A stretch of DNA of 64,000 bases from DATBVX01 sp963696675 (GTDB lineage: Bacteria > Pseudomonadota > Gammaproteobacteria > Steroidobacterales > Steroidobacteraceae): the NCBI GenBank assembly GCA_963696675.1, contig CAVOLM010000033.1, forward strand, positions 1 through 64,000. Direction: 5' to 3'. Under the pieces are notes generated by a model. The model saw only the letters and a program-made list of their open reading frames with translations, was not told the DNA's origin and did not search any database. The first letter of the stretch is position 1, and each line of letters begins with the position of its first letter. The translations under genes and the position numbers were made by a program. This document shows, piece by piece, positions 1 through 8,710 of the stretch.

Positions 1-18
1 GTTAATTGAGAAAAGATG
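1..18 (+). repeat. Tail of a truncated dispersed-repeat copy
   Basis: The first bases of the window, GTTAATTGAGAAAAG, match the distal end of the repeat copy at 9087-9208. The rest of this copy, with its GTAC core, would lie upstream of the window. The match is short, so this rests on similarity to the full copies. The remainder of 1-239 shows no gene I can support. Confidence 0.35.
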
Positions 19-239
19 AAGCGGAGCCGTGCCTAGATCGTCGACTCGCGCTTGGCGACGCCCCGGGCTCTTCATCTCTGCCGAGTGCGCTGGGCGAGGA
101 GCGCATGCTTCATCATCGCGACATCGTGAACACCCGCACGGGTGGCACTGGCGTCTTTCCTGTGCAAGGCTCTGGCCGAAGTGATCAGGGATTCGAGGCG
201 AGACGCATCCGTGCGCCTCGCCTGCGCCGAATCGTCAAC

Positions 240-593
240 TCAGCGGGCCGCCACGTTGATCGCACTCGCATGCAGCGCGGTGAGCGCCGGCGCATTGACC
301 TGCTTGACGGCGTCGTCGACGGTTGCCTTGTAGCAATCCTTCCATTTACTCCGCACGCCCGGATAGAACTGCGCAAAGTTGGGCCCGCAGATCTTGCGCG
401 CCGCAACAGTGATGCGTCCGTAGAGGACTCGGGCGCCTTCCGGGCTGGCGAGATTCAAGTCGTGATAGCGCACGGTGATGGGCGCGGGATCGAACGGCTT
501 CGGCTGCGCGGCATCCGCGAATGCGGTTCCCGAGCCGACAAGAAGGACTACCAAGGCGGTGCGGGTCAGGTGCTTCCCGGTTGAGGTTGTCAT
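240..593 (-). CDS. UrcA family protein
   Basis: A 117-residue exported protein. It has an N-terminal signal peptide (about residues 1-27, ending near GTAFADAAQ) and then the UrcA pattern: YHDLNL, a glycine/arginine segment (LYGRI) and AARKICG, with a second Cys downstream. UrcA proteins are small periplasmic proteins of unknown function in several proteobacterial lineages. The start at 593 is chosen because AGGAG lies just upstream and the signal peptide begins there; an in-frame start further upstream lacks both. The gene is divergent from the HTH/TPR regulator at 767, and an imperfect dyad lies between them. The family call is firm, the role unknown. Confidence 0.85.
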   Translation of the reverse strand: MTTSTGKHLTRTALVVLLVGSGTAFADAAQPKPFDPAPITVRYHDLNLASPEGARVLYGRITVAARKICGPNFAQFYPGVRSKWKDCYKATVDDAVKQVNAPALTALHASAINVAAR

Positions 594-669
594 ATGGGCA
601 TCTCCTGTCGTGGGTAGTAGTTGCGAGGACCGCAGGCACACTAAGCACCGGTAGATGTCGCCGCATGAA

Positions 670-746
670 GGTTGCCTGATTTACGCCCATGACTCGGTGA
701 TGTTTTGCCAACGACTTCTGGATGGGCGCAGTACCATTAGGCAACC
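670..746. promoter_or_regulatory. Imperfect dyad between divergent genes, candidate operator
   Basis: The outer arms GGTTGCCTGAT (670-680) and ATTAGGCAACC (736-746) are complementary with one mismatch. The inner arms CGCCCAT (684-690) and ATGGGCG (722-728) are perfectly complementary. The whole structure lies in the gap between the UrcA gene and the divergent winged-helix regulator. It could be an operator for that regulator or a transcript hairpin. The symmetry is visible; the function is inferred. Confidence 0.4.
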
Positions 747-766
747 AAGGGGAGAGTGCGCAGCGT

Positions 767-3127
767 ATGGAGCGCACCACAGAAGCCGGTCGAACCGCCA
801 ACGAAACGGGCTATCGCGTCGATGATCTGACGATCGATCTCGGTCGCCAGCGGGTCACGCGCGGCGAGACCGTAATCCCGCTCGCGGAGCTGTCGTTCGA
901 CTTCCTCGTCGCGTTGGCACGCGGCGCACCAAACTTACTCACCTTCGATCAGCTGAGTGCACGCGTCTGGCCAGGCCTCGTTATCAGTCCAGAGACCATC
1001 AGTCAGCGTGCCAAGGTCGTGAGAGACGCTCTTGGGGATGACGCGCGCTCCCCGCGGTACATCGCCGGTATCCGAGGTCGTGGCTATCGAATGCTCGCCA
1101 CGGTTACTCCGCTATTCGCCTCCACTCCACCAAAGCCAGCGACGGCACCAGAACGCCGGGTGAATCGAATCCTCTCATCGATTGGGAGCAAACCGTGGTG
1201 GTGGTCGGCGATTGGCGGTGTCAGTGTACTGCTCATCATTGGAACCTTCTTAGTCATTGAGGAGCGGGGCCCCGACCATTCGTCGGCCCGGACTCTGGGG
1301 TCCTCAATTGAAGTTCGTCCTATCAGGACGATCGCTGTGCTGCCTTTTGTGAATATGAGCAACGAGGCGGATAACGAACCGTTCGCCGACGGGCTTACCG
1401 AGGAAATGATCAGCGTGCTCGCAGGCATTCAGGGCTTGAAGGTGGCCGGACACACGTCCTCCTTCTACTTCAAGGGAAGGAAAGTGCCACCGGACACCAT
1501 CGCACGGATGCTCAGAGTCAATCATCTGCTCGAAGGCAGCGTTCGAAGGGCGGGGCCGCGTGTTCGGATCACGGCACAGCTCATCGACGCCACGAACGGC
1601 TTTCACATCTGGTCGGAGACATTCGATCGCGAGGTCACGGACGTCTTCGCAGTGCAGGAAGAAATTGCGCGATCGGTCGCCGGCGCGTTGCAAGTGAAAC
1701 TCCTGCCCGCCGACAAGGCGCATCTGGCCAAGCGAGGGACGCAGAATCCTGAGGCCCATCGGCTGTATCTCGTTGCACGGGGGCGCATGCGCGAGCGTGA
1801 CTTGGCGAACCTGCGCGCCGCCAAGGTGCTATTCGAGGACGCAATCAAGCGCGATCCGTTGTACGCAAACGCCTATTCGGGCCTTGCTGATGCTTACTAT
1901 TTGCTCATCGACCTTCATTCGCAGGAGCTTCAGCACGGCGAGCAGCTAGGCGAGCAGGCGGCCGAGCGCGCGGTGAAGCTCGATCCCATGTCGAGCGAAG
2001 CACACGCGTCGCGCGCAAACTTCGCACTGCGTCGCTACGAAGCGCACGGCGAAGTCCAGGGGCTCGAACGGGCGATCGCGGACTACCAGCGTGCCATCGA
2101 GCTCGATCCCTCGAATGCGCAGGCGCATCACTGGTACGGCACTGCGTGGCACAACGATCCGGAGCGTGCGCTTCGCCTGTTCGAGCGAGCCATTGAGCTC
2201 GATCCGTTCATGCGTTCAGCGCAGATCGCCGCGGCCCAGGCGTTTCTCTACCGTGGGCAATACGACAGGGCACGCGGATATATCAATGAGGTGATCGCTC
2301 GCTACCCCGACTTCGCCAGTGCATATCGCGATGCGGGTGAGATGGAGTGGCGATATGGCCACCTCGTTGATGCGCACTCCTGGTATACGAAGGCCTATGA
2401 GCTCGACGCGGATCCGCTGATCGCAGTGTTTGCGTATGTGACGAGCCTCGAACTCGGCGATCGAGTGACCGCGGCCGAATGGTTGCCCCGAATCGCAGGC
2501 AATCCGTTCGTTGAAATGGTGATAGAGGCCGCTCAGCTCGGCATCGAGGGCAAGTATCCACAGGCGCTCGAAACGCGCACGCGCGCCCTCGAACAAGGAT
2601 TCGATGATCAATGGTTCGTCGTATCGGCGGCGCACATGGCACTAATCGTCGGTCAGCCGGGGCGTGCGACGGCCATTCTCCTCAAGCAATATCCGGAACT
2701 GGCGAAGGATGACAGCCCCATCAACTTCTTGAACTGCGACGCTGCGATCGCACTCGCCGCGGGCTTGCAACGTACGAGCCATCGATCCGTGCCGGATCGA
2801 TTGCTGCTGCGAATCGCGGCCTGGCTCGACGGCCCGCGAGCGCCGCGCTGGCCGACGAGACATATCGCCCGTGCGCAAGTACACGCCTTGCTCGGCGAAC
2901 GGGATCAGGCCCTCGATGCCCTTGATCACGCCTTTGACGAGGGATATCGGGGCGCACTGGCCGCTTCTCTCTTAGGCGGATTCTACGGATTCTCTTATCG
3001 CGGCGAAGACAATCCGTTGTTCGACAGTATCCGCAGCGATCCGCGCTTTACGGCCTGGTTCGTACGCATACACGCCGACAATGCTCGCCAACTGGCGCAA
3101 CTAAACCGCGCTGCCGCAATGCCGTAG
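767..3127 (+). CDS. CadC-like winged-helix regulator with TolB-like and TPR domains
   Basis: A 786-residue one-component signalling protein. Residues about 13-110 form an OmpR/CadC-type winged helix. A single membrane helix (WWWSAIGGVSVLLIIG) follows at about 143-165. From about 187 there is a TolB/FlgO-like domain (IAVLPFVNMSNE, then FADGLTEEMISVLA). From about 340 to the end there are TPR repeats. The DNA-binding head would be cytoplasmic and the sensor part periplasmic, as in CadC. I chose the ATG at 767 because GGGGAG precedes it and the upstream in-frame ATG at 722 falls inside the dyad. Its TolB/TPR half resembles that of the cyclase protein at 3373-5907, which faces it. Target genes and signal are unknown; the divergent UrcA gene is the obvious candidate. 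Confidence 0.85.
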   Translation: MERTTEAGRTANETGYRVDDLTIDLGRQRVTRGETVIPLAELSFDFLVALARGAPNLLTFDQLSARVWPGLVISPETISQRAKVVRDALGDDARSPRYIAGIRGRGYRMLATVTPLFASTPPKPATAPERRVNRILSSIGSKPWWWSAIGGVSVLLIIGTFLVIEERGPDHSSARTLGSSIEVRPIRTIAVLPFVNMSNEADNEPFADGLTEEMISVLAGIQGLKVAGHTSSFYFKGRKVPPDTIARMLRVNHLLEGSVRRAGPRVRITAQLIDATNGFHIWSETFDREVTDVFAVQEEIARSVAGALQVKLLPADKAHLAKRGTQNPEAHRLYLVARGRMRERDLANLRAAKVLFEDAIKRDPLYANAYSGLADAYYLLIDLHSQELQHGEQLGEQAAERAVKLDPMSSEAHASRANFALRRYEAHGEVQGLERAIADYQRAIELDPSNAQAHHWYGTAWHNDPERALRLFERAIELDPFMRSAQIAAAQAFLYRGQYDRARGYINEVIARYPDFASAYRDAGEMEWRYGHLVDAHSWYTKAYELDADPLIAVFAYVTSLELGDRVTAAEWLPRIAGNPFVEMVIEAAQLGIEGKYPQALETRTRALEQGFDDQWFVVSAAHMALIVGQPGRATAILLKQYPELAKDDSPINFLNCDAAIALAAGLQRTSHRSVPDRLLLRIAAWLDGPRAPRWPTRHIARAQVHALLGERDQALDALDHAFDEGYRGALAASLLGGFYGFSYRGEDNPLFDSIRSDPRFTAWFVRIHADNARQLAQLNRAAAMP

Positions 3128-3200
3128 CATCGCGTCGCGAGTGAATCAATCCCCGTTTGTGGATATCAAGTAGGGCCAAGCTTTGGCTATCACTAGCTCG

Positions 3201-3305
3201 GGTGTCGGTACTTATGACGGTACGCGCCGGAAGGCGAGGTCTATTGCGAACCGTGATCAGAGAGTTGCGGCTTCAATTGCTATTGATCAAGAGAAAGACA
3301 ACCAA
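3201..3305 (+). repeat. Dispersed intergenic repeat, copy A
   Basis: This copy contains GTCGGTAC at 3204-3211 and GTAC at 3220-3223 (GTAC-N8-GTAC). It ends with GAGTTGCGG and ATTGCTATTGATCAAGAG before GACAACC. It aligns over about 100 bases with the copies at 6071-6198 and 9087-9208 in the same orientation. It lies between two convergent genes, so it cannot be a shared promoter for them. Confidence 0.65.
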
Positions 3306-3330
3306 TGACCAGATCGGCAATTCACTCCGC

Positions 3331-3358
3331 GCGCCTTTGTTGCGTCGCTGAAAGGCGC
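3331..3358. terminator. Hairpin between convergent genes, possible bidirectional terminator
   Basis: GCGCCTTT (3331-3338) and AAAGGCGC (3351-3358) form a perfect 8-bp stem with a 12-base loop. The hairpin sits 14 bases beyond the stop of the cyclase gene (3373) and is also downstream of the regulator gene at 767-3127. There is no clear T-tract, so terminator function is inferred from position. Confidence 0.4.
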
Positions 3359-3372
3359 TAGAAGGTTGATCG

Positions 3373-5907
3373 TCAATTCGACGCTGTGTTGAGGTCGAGC
3401 GGCGCGTTCTTGGGGCGGGCAGCGAGTTCCGCGCGCTGTCGCGCCATGTCGCGTTCGATGTCGGCGAACACGGCTTTGAATTCGGGTTCGTTGCGGATTG
3501 AGGCGAGGTCAGGATCCAAGTCGCGGACGTAGCGCCACCCGAAGCGATATCCGGCCTTTTCCGCTTCGCGCAGTGCTGAAAGTGCCTCGCGCTTCTGACC
3601 CCGCAGGGCGTAAATCCGCACATCGGCCATCCCGTAACCAAATGCGCTCATGCGGGGAATCGTTCGGATGAACTCCTCGATTCGATCGAGCAAAACGCTG
3701 GCTCGCTCGCTCGCTCCCGTCTTTTGCAAGACGATCACGAGGTCAAGTGCAATGTCCCAATTCGAGAAGTCGATCTTCGAAGGCTCTGCCGCGAAGAGTT
3801 CCGGGTAGGCTTTCGCGTACCGTACCCGCGCGCTTTCAACGTCACCGCTCTGCAAGTCGACGTCGCGAGCCAAGAGCAACGCTAATTCCATACGCGAATT
3901 GACCGCCAAGAGCTTACGCGCGTCTTGCGCCGCCGCCGCCAAGTCGCCGCGATACAGGTGCAGGAAACCGGATATCCTGAGCGGCGGACTGGCGTCGGGC
4001 CAGCGTTCCCGGGCCGCCTGCACCATCCGAGTCGCCCGGGCCTCATCGCCGAGGTCCAGGTAACGCCCGGCAACCCAACATGGGTAGCGTGGATTCCCCG
4101 GATCCAATGCGGCGGCCTTTTCCCCGAACGGTACCGCGTCGGCGTTTCGATTGAACACGTATGCCATAAGGAACCCCATCGACCAATAGGGGGAAGGCAT
4201 TGAGGGATCGATCTCGATAACCTTGCGATAACGAGCCTCGGCCTCGTCAAAGCGTCCCGCAGACTCCAGGTAAGTGCCGAGGTTTTGGTTGATGATCGCC
4301 GACAGGGGATCGAGCTCCACGGCTCGCTCCGCATAGCCGAGCGCCTCGTCATCTCGACTGAGCCTGGCCAGCATGCCACTGAAACTGCTGTAAGCAGCAG
4401 CGTAGTTCGGATTCAAGGCGATCGCGCGTCGGTACATCGTCTCGGCGCGATCGACCTGTTCTCTGCTGTCGGCGATGCTCGCAGAGGACGCCCATGCTTC
4501 CGCCAGGTTCGGGTCGAGCTTCAGGGCCGTCGCGACGGCTTGCTCGGCCTTGGTCAGAGCGGTGGCCCGCGGCACGCCGCTGTAGCCGACCTGCAATTGC
4601 AGCGTGTCCGACAGACCCACGTAGGCAAGCGCGAACTTGGGATCAAACTCGATCGCCTTCCGGAAGAACTTCTCAGCGTCCGCGAGCGCTGCGCTCGTGC
4701 GCTTGGCCATGCGCTGCCTGCCAAGCTGGTAGGCCTCCCAGGCATCGAGGCTCTGCGTCGGAATGGCATTGGTGCTCTGGCGCTCGATCGGTGTCAGCGT
4801 GGTTTTCAGCGCAGCCGCAATGGCCGTGGCGACTTCGCTCTGGATGGTAAATATGTTAGCGGCAGTCAGTTCGCGATCGTAGCTCTCGGCCCAGAGGTGC
4901 GTGTCGGTCGCCGCGTCGATGAGTTGAACCGTGACGCGCACTCGATCACCCGCACGTTGTACGCCGCCTTCGAGCACTCTCATCACGCCGAGTTTCTCGC
5001 CGATCTCCCGTGTTGTGAGCTGGGTCTTCCGGAATTGCTCGACGGAGCTACGGGCGATAACCTTCATCGCGCCAACCTTGGTGAGCTGCGTCAGGATGTC
5101 GTCGTGGATGCCATCGACGAAGAAGGCGTCGTCCTCCTGCCGGCTGCGGTTCTCGAACGGAAGAACAGCGATCGAGGGGCGAGACTCGGCGGTCGTTGCT
5201 GCAGGCACTGGCGGGGTGCGCTGCATCGTCGTGGCCGGCGACCCCTCAATCGCGCGCTCGTAGTGCCAGAAGATCCAGCCGCCCAGAACCAAGAGCAGAA
5301 CAATAATGGCGAGTCTGGCGGTACTCCAACGCCGCGTGCCGCGATACCAGAGCCACGGCCAGTGTCGCCAGTCAATTCGCGCTGCGACCGACTCCGTAAC
5401 CTCATAACAGGCGACGGGCTCAACGATGTTCTTGACTTGGTGCACGCCGGCGTCAATGAAACGCGCGGCAATCTTGAGATGGACCTGGTCATAGACCGGC
5501 CGAGAAATCAGCACGCCGCCCGGTCTTGCCAGTGACTGCAGCCGTGCGGCGACATTCACGGTATCACCGAACGCAGAGCCTTTTTCCTCGATGACATCGC
5601 CCAGGTTCACACCGATGCGCAGACGCATCTGACGTGCGAGCGGGAGCGATGAGTTCTCCGCTTCGGTGCGCTGCTGGATCGACTGCGCGCACAGCACCGC
5701 GTTCACGGCGCTCGGGAACTCGGCCATGAGACTATCGCCGACGCTGCCGAACTCGTGCCCGTCAAATTCTTTGACGAGCTCATCGAAAATCGCACGACGG
5801 ATATTGAGAGCCGCGAGTGTTCCCCCCTCGTCTACGCCCATCAGCCGGCTGTACTCGACGACATCCGCGGCCAGAATCGCAGCGATTTTTCGGCTGTCTT
5901 TGACCAT
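3373..5907 (-). CDS. Class III adenylate/guanylate cyclase with TolB-like and TPR domains
   Basis: An 844-residue protein. The N-terminal class III nucleotide cyclase domain (about residues 5-185) opens with KIAAILAADVVEYSRLM, which carries the first metal-binding Asp; GDSLMAEFP carries the second. A single membrane helix (IIVLLLVLGGWIF) lies near residues 197-217. A TolB-like domain (SIAVLPFENRS, DDAFFVDGIHDDIL) starts near 245, and TPR repeats run from about 400 to the end. The start at 5907 is where family homology begins; an upstream ATG at 5979 would add a low-complexity leader. The product is presumably cAMP, but activity is not proven because only the metal residues were checked. The gene is convergent with its paralogue at 767-3127. 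Confidence 0.85.
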   Translation of the reverse strand: MVKDSRKIAAILAADVVEYSRLMGVDEGGTLAALNIRRAIFDELVKEFDGHEFGSVGDSLMAEFPSAVNAVLCAQSIQQRTEAENSSLPLARQMRLRIGVNLGDVIEEKGSAFGDTVNVAARLQSLARPGGVLISRPVYDQVHLKIAARFIDAGVHQVKNIVEPVACYEVTESVAARIDWRHWPWLWYRGTRRWSTARLAIIVLLLVLGGWIFWHYERAIEGSPATTMQRTPPVPAATTAESRPSIAVLPFENRSRQEDDAFFVDGIHDDILTQLTKVGAMKVIARSSVEQFRKTQLTTREIGEKLGVMRVLEGGVQRAGDRVRVTVQLIDAATDTHLWAESYDRELTAANIFTIQSEVATAIAAALKTTLTPIERQSTNAIPTQSLDAWEAYQLGRQRMAKRTSAALADAEKFFRKAIEFDPKFALAYVGLSDTLQLQVGYSGVPRATALTKAEQAVATALKLDPNLAEAWASSASIADSREQVDRAETMYRRAIALNPNYAAAYSSFSGMLARLSRDDEALGYAERAVELDPLSAIINQNLGTYLESAGRFDEAEARYRKVIEIDPSMPSPYWSMGFLMAYVFNRNADAVPFGEKAAALDPGNPRYPCWVAGRYLDLGDEARATRMVQAARERWPDASPPLRISGFLHLYRGDLAAAAQDARKLLAVNSRMELALLLARDVDLQSGDVESARVRYAKAYPELFAAEPSKIDFSNWDIALDLVIVLQKTGASERASVLLDRIEEFIRTIPRMSAFGYGMADVRIYALRGQKREALSALREAEKAGYRFGWRYVRDLDPDLASIRNEPEFKAVFADIERDMARQRAELAARPKNAPLDLNTASN

Positions 5908-6070
5908 GGCACTCGGCCCTTCCCACCCGAGTATAGGCCTCTGTGTTGGGTGGGGGCGGTCGTTGCGCGCGTCTGTCAAATCCGACGCACGCCGACACTA
6001 CGACGGGCGCGCCTTCGCGCGAGCATTGTCACTCGTCGACGCGGGCACCACGCAGCGAAGTATCGAGCAA

Positions 6071-6198
6071 ACAACGGCTCAACTGCCTGAAACCGTCGGT
6101 ACTTGTGGCGGTACTTCAATGACGCCGAGTCGAGACTCGACGTCCGCTCAGCTAGTTGCGCCGCCTATTGCTGTCAATCAGGAAGAAGGCAATCACTG
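6071..6198 (+). repeat. Dispersed intergenic repeat, copy B
   Basis: This is the clearest copy. A left arm GGCTCAACTGCCTGAAACC is followed by GTAC (6099) and GTAC (6111). A small perfect hairpin CGAGTC-GA-GACTCG comes next, then a right arm CTCAGCTAGTTGCGCC that is partly complementary to the left arm, then ATTGCTGTCAATCAGG. It occupies the middle of the 413-base gap 5908-6320, and I see nothing else in the rest of that gap. Confidence 0.65.
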
Positions 6199-6320
6199 AA
6201 CTTGGCAAAACAATTGCGCGTCAACTTGTGAATCGCGGCCGGTATTCCGAGTCCCCTGTCGGCTACGCATCGGAAGCGCCCACACCGCAATTCGCTCGGT
6301 CGGCACGTCGTAGGACGGTG

Positions 6321-6872
6321 CTAGGGAGGGCAAAGCAGAATAGCGAGCGAGGCCGCGTCAGTCTGCGGCGCGAGGAGTTGCCACCGGCTCGTGGTGTCGG
6401 GCGTACGAGTTGTCCCATCGCTTGCGGTGTAGATGCTCCGCTCCCGGTACATCCGACCGGGACAGTCCAATTGGTACAGAATTCGCGCGCGAGGCTGAAT
6501 TTCTACGTCATTTGCGATTTCCTCCGAGGAAATGACGGCGATCATCTCATCTCGGCTGAGCTCCTTGATTCGCCCGTAAGGGGGAACGTAATTCGCGGCA
6601 ACCTTGCGTTCAACCCGGTCAATGAGGTCCTTGCCCATCGCTCTGCGCGCCGCCTCGATTTCCTTCGCGCTCAGCTTCATTGTCCACACTAGGACGTACC
6701 CTGTCTGAACGTGCTTGATCTGACTGCGCTCATAAAACAATTCCATTTGGTCGGAGCTGACTTTCGTAAGACCGTATAGCTTCCAATCGAGTGGTTTGGT
6801 CTGCGCTCGCAGACCAAACGTGCCTGCGCCGATCGCGAGACCCGCGACAAGCCACAGAGGAAATGCGCGCAT
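6321..6872 (-). CDS. Secreted protein resembling surface-adhesin E
   Basis: A 183-residue exported protein. The signal peptide is MRAFPLWLVAGLAIGAG with cleavage likely near LRAQ. The mature part starts with DWKLYG, then MELFYERSQIKH and GYVLVWTMKL. Near the C-terminus there is a YQLDCPGRMYRERS segment and a final Cys (ILLCPP). This follows the outline of the Haemophilus surface-adhesin E-like family: a W near the start, a V-W strand pair, DC with basic residues and a terminal Cys. The start at 6872 is the first Met of the signal peptide. The family assignment is by pattern only. Confidence 0.6.
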   Translation of the reverse strand: MRAFPLWLVAGLAIGAGTFGLRAQTKPLDWKLYGLTKVSSDQMELFYERSQIKHVQTGYVLVWTMKLSAKEIEAARRAMGKDLIDRVERKVAANYVPPYGRIKELSRDEMIAVISSEEIANDVEIQPRARILYQLDCPGRMYRERSIYTASDGTTRTPDTTSRWQLLAPQTDAASLAILLCPP

Positions 6873-7383
6873 GGCTCTTGCTACTTGACGATCACGCACG
6901 GCCGTCGCTGGCACTCATACCGCAGGGATTGCTGTTAAAGCAGTCTTGTCGGATGACAGTTCTCACGGTACATCGTACGCACATGAAGTTCACGCTGCCT
7001 TCTCTTGGCCGTCCCCCGTGTCCCCAAGGCCAGCCACGCAGCGCGCCGCGGGCCTTCAGGGAATCTCTGACAGATGGCAATGGTCAAGTGGAACCGAGCA
7101 TGGGCGAGCATGCTCGCATCATCGCGGACAGAACCGCGTGACGCTCGCCGCGTTTCGTTTGCGTTCGTGGAGATTCCCGCGATTCGAGCCTGGGTGGACA
7201 ACGACTACCTCATCGGACGTGAAAAATCAGTAAAACCTGCAATGCCTGAAGGCCGGGCTCAAAAAATGGGACAGGAGCCCGAAGCCCGATCATTTGGCGA
7301 GATCCCTGTCACACCACTCGCCACCGCCTCGCAGGAAAACTACGGCAATGTGCGATGGCGTCAGAGATTTGACGGGTGTGGTG
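6873..7383. other. Intergenic region between divergent genes
   Basis: A 511-base stretch between the adhesin-like gene and the small lipoprotein gene. It should hold the promoters of both, but I see no convincing sigma-70 pair. A hairpin CGGGCTC (7254-7260) / GAGCCCG (7275-7281) with a 14-base loop lies about 100 bases before the lipoprotein start. The open frames that cross this region do not look like protein. Confidence 0.4.
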
Positions 7384-7527
7384 ATGTGGCGTTCGGCAGT
7401 TTTGATTTTGGCAACAGTGCTGCTGTTTGCGTGCAGTGGCGGCAACTCGTCTCGTGCCAACAATCCCCCGGCGCCGCAGAGCTTGGTCTGGGACCAGACC
7501 GATTGGGAGGCAGGGACATGGCAATGA
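7384..7527 (+). CDS. Small lipoprotein coupled to the collagen-like gene
   Basis: A 47-residue product starting MWRSAVLILATVLLFACSGG. This is a typical lipoprotein signal with lipobox LFAC, so the mature peptide is about 31 residues. The tail is Pro-rich and ends LVWDQTDWEAGTWQ, a Trp-rich style of ending I associate with small bacterial lipoproteins. The stop lies 10 bases inside the next gene, so the two are probably translationally coupled. A longer open frame begins at 7294, but the residues before the lipoprotein signal do not look coding. Function unknown. Confidence 0.6.
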   Translation: MWRSAVLILATVLLFACSGGNSSRANNPPAPQSLVWDQTDWEAGTWQ

Positions 7528-8405
7528 CACGCGTTCTGCTCGCTTCGTTGATTCTGATGTCGACATGGTCAATCGGCATCCATGCGGCAGACCATGCGTC
7601 GGTCCCTCACACATTTCAGACAGGCACGCCCGCGCGCGCCAATGAAGTCAACGCCAACTTTGAGTCCGTCAAGACCACCGTCAACGCGAATGCGGATTCG
7701 CTCGAACAAACACAGTCAGACCTAAGCACACTTCGCGGACGCGTTGACGCGATTCAGCCCGTGCCCGGGCCGCAAGGCCCACCTGGACCGCAAGGAACGC
7801 AAGGATCGCAGGGTATTCAGGGCCCACCGGGGCCCACAGGCGTGCAGGGGCCGCAAGGTGTTGATGGCCCGCAGGGCCCGGCCGGTCCGCAGGGACCGTC
7901 AAGCCCGGTCCTTGTCGTTATGGGCGCAAACGGCGTCGAAGTGGGGCGCGCAATGTACGTAGGTCCGGCCGACGGCAGCGTACAAAGCGGCAACTACGTC
8001 ATCACGTGGGTGAATACAGGTTCAGCGTGGGCACCAATCATCGCATACCGCTCTCGACTCGGTTGGTGGCCGAGCCTGAGTCTCTACTTTGACCAAGTTA
8101 ACTGCGCGGGCAATGCGTATCGCTTGATTGGTCCGTCCAGCTATGTAGTCGATTTTGTCGATCAGATTGTGCCGCTGCAGGACGTCGCAGTGCTACCAGA
8201 TGGTCGCACCGTTACGCGCGTCAATCGCTCAACGACCATGCCGGGGGCTTTGATGCAATCCCGCATGGAAATGGTACCGGGCAATAACGGACTTCAGACC
8301 ACGTGTTACCCGCTTTCGTCCGGCGCTCCCGACTTGGTATGGCCGATGGTGTCGATCGCCACGCTCCCCGTGACGACTGCTCCGTATCGAGTAGAGATGC
8401 ATTGA
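7518..8405 (+). CDS. Secreted collagen-like protein
   Basis: A 295-residue exported protein. The signal peptide is MAMTRVLLASLILMSTW, with cleavage near IHAADH. Next comes the HTFQTGTPARANEVNANF motif common at the N-terminus of exported proteins of this type, then a coiled-coil-like stretch (SLEQTQSDLSTLRGRV). Fifteen consecutive Gly-X-Y triplets (about residues 84-128, rich in GPQ and GPP) follow, then a roughly 165-residue C-terminal domain I do not recognise. GGAGG at 7506-7510 fixes the start at 7518. The frame is open upstream to 7074, but that part is not protein-like. It is probably a trimeric surface or secreted protein. Confidence 0.8.
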   Translation: MAMTRVLLASLILMSTWSIGIHAADHASVPHTFQTGTPARANEVNANFESVKTTVNANADSLEQTQSDLSTLRGRVDAIQPVPGPQGPPGPQGTQGSQGIQGPPGPTGVQGPQGVDGPQGPAGPQGPSSPVLVVMGANGVEVGRAMYVGPADGSVQSGNYVITWVNTGSAWAPIIAYRSRLGWWPSLSLYFDQVNCAGNAYRLIGPSSYVVDFVDQIVPLQDVAVLPDGRTVTRVNRSTTMPGALMQSRMEMVPGNNGLQTTCYPLSSGAPDLVWPMVSIATLPVTTAPYRVEMH

Positions 8406-8444
8406 ACTAGACTTCACTGGGCACGCCGGATCCCCTCGCAGCGT

Positions 8445-8486
8445 CACGAGTGCTCCAAACGCCATCATCCGTGGCGGACACTCGTG
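8445..8486 (+). terminator. Branched hairpin downstream of the collagen-like gene
   Basis: CACGAGTG (8445-8452) pairs with CACTCGTG (8479-8486). Inside it, CGCCA pairs with TGGCG around a 7-base loop. The structure lies about 40 bases after the stop at 8405. It lacks a U-tract, so it may be a terminator or an mRNA-stabilising hairpin. Confidence 0.4.
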
Positions 8487-8544
8487 TCTCGTCGCCGCGC
8501 GAAGGCAATGAGACTCCATGAATCAATGCAGCGCTTATCTGTAG

Positions 8545-8655
8545 CAAGTGACGACGTATCTGCGCGACTTACAAGAGTATTGATAGGAGTCACGTGACCT
8601 GTACCGCCAGATGTACTGCCAACACGACAACGTGAGCCTCGCTAGGGCAAGAGAC
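8545..8655 (-). repeat. Dispersed intergenic repeat, inverted copy
   Basis: Read on the minus strand, this stretch gives GGCTCA, then 16 bases further GTAC (8613-8616), then GTAC (8601-8604) with the same N8 spacing as the other copies. TGGCGGTAC is identical to copy B. A degenerate right arm (CTCTTGTAAGTCGCGC) follows. The similarity is weaker than among the three direct copies. The rest of the 305-base gap 8406-8710 holds only the hairpin at 8445-8486. Confidence 0.45.
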
Positions 8656-8710
8656 ACGGTGTCTATGCAGCCGAGCGATTGAGATCGTGCCAATCGAGGA
8701 GGATGCCTCC

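Noticed and set aside
6..584. 192-codon plus-strand frame at the left edge
   Set aside because: It is antisense to the UrcA gene, is Arg-rich and shows no family motif or ribosome-binding site.
7767..7901. Tandem repeat or CRISPR-like array
   Set aside because: The periodicity is the 9-base Gly-X-Y codon pattern of the collagen-like protein, in frame and with no spacers.
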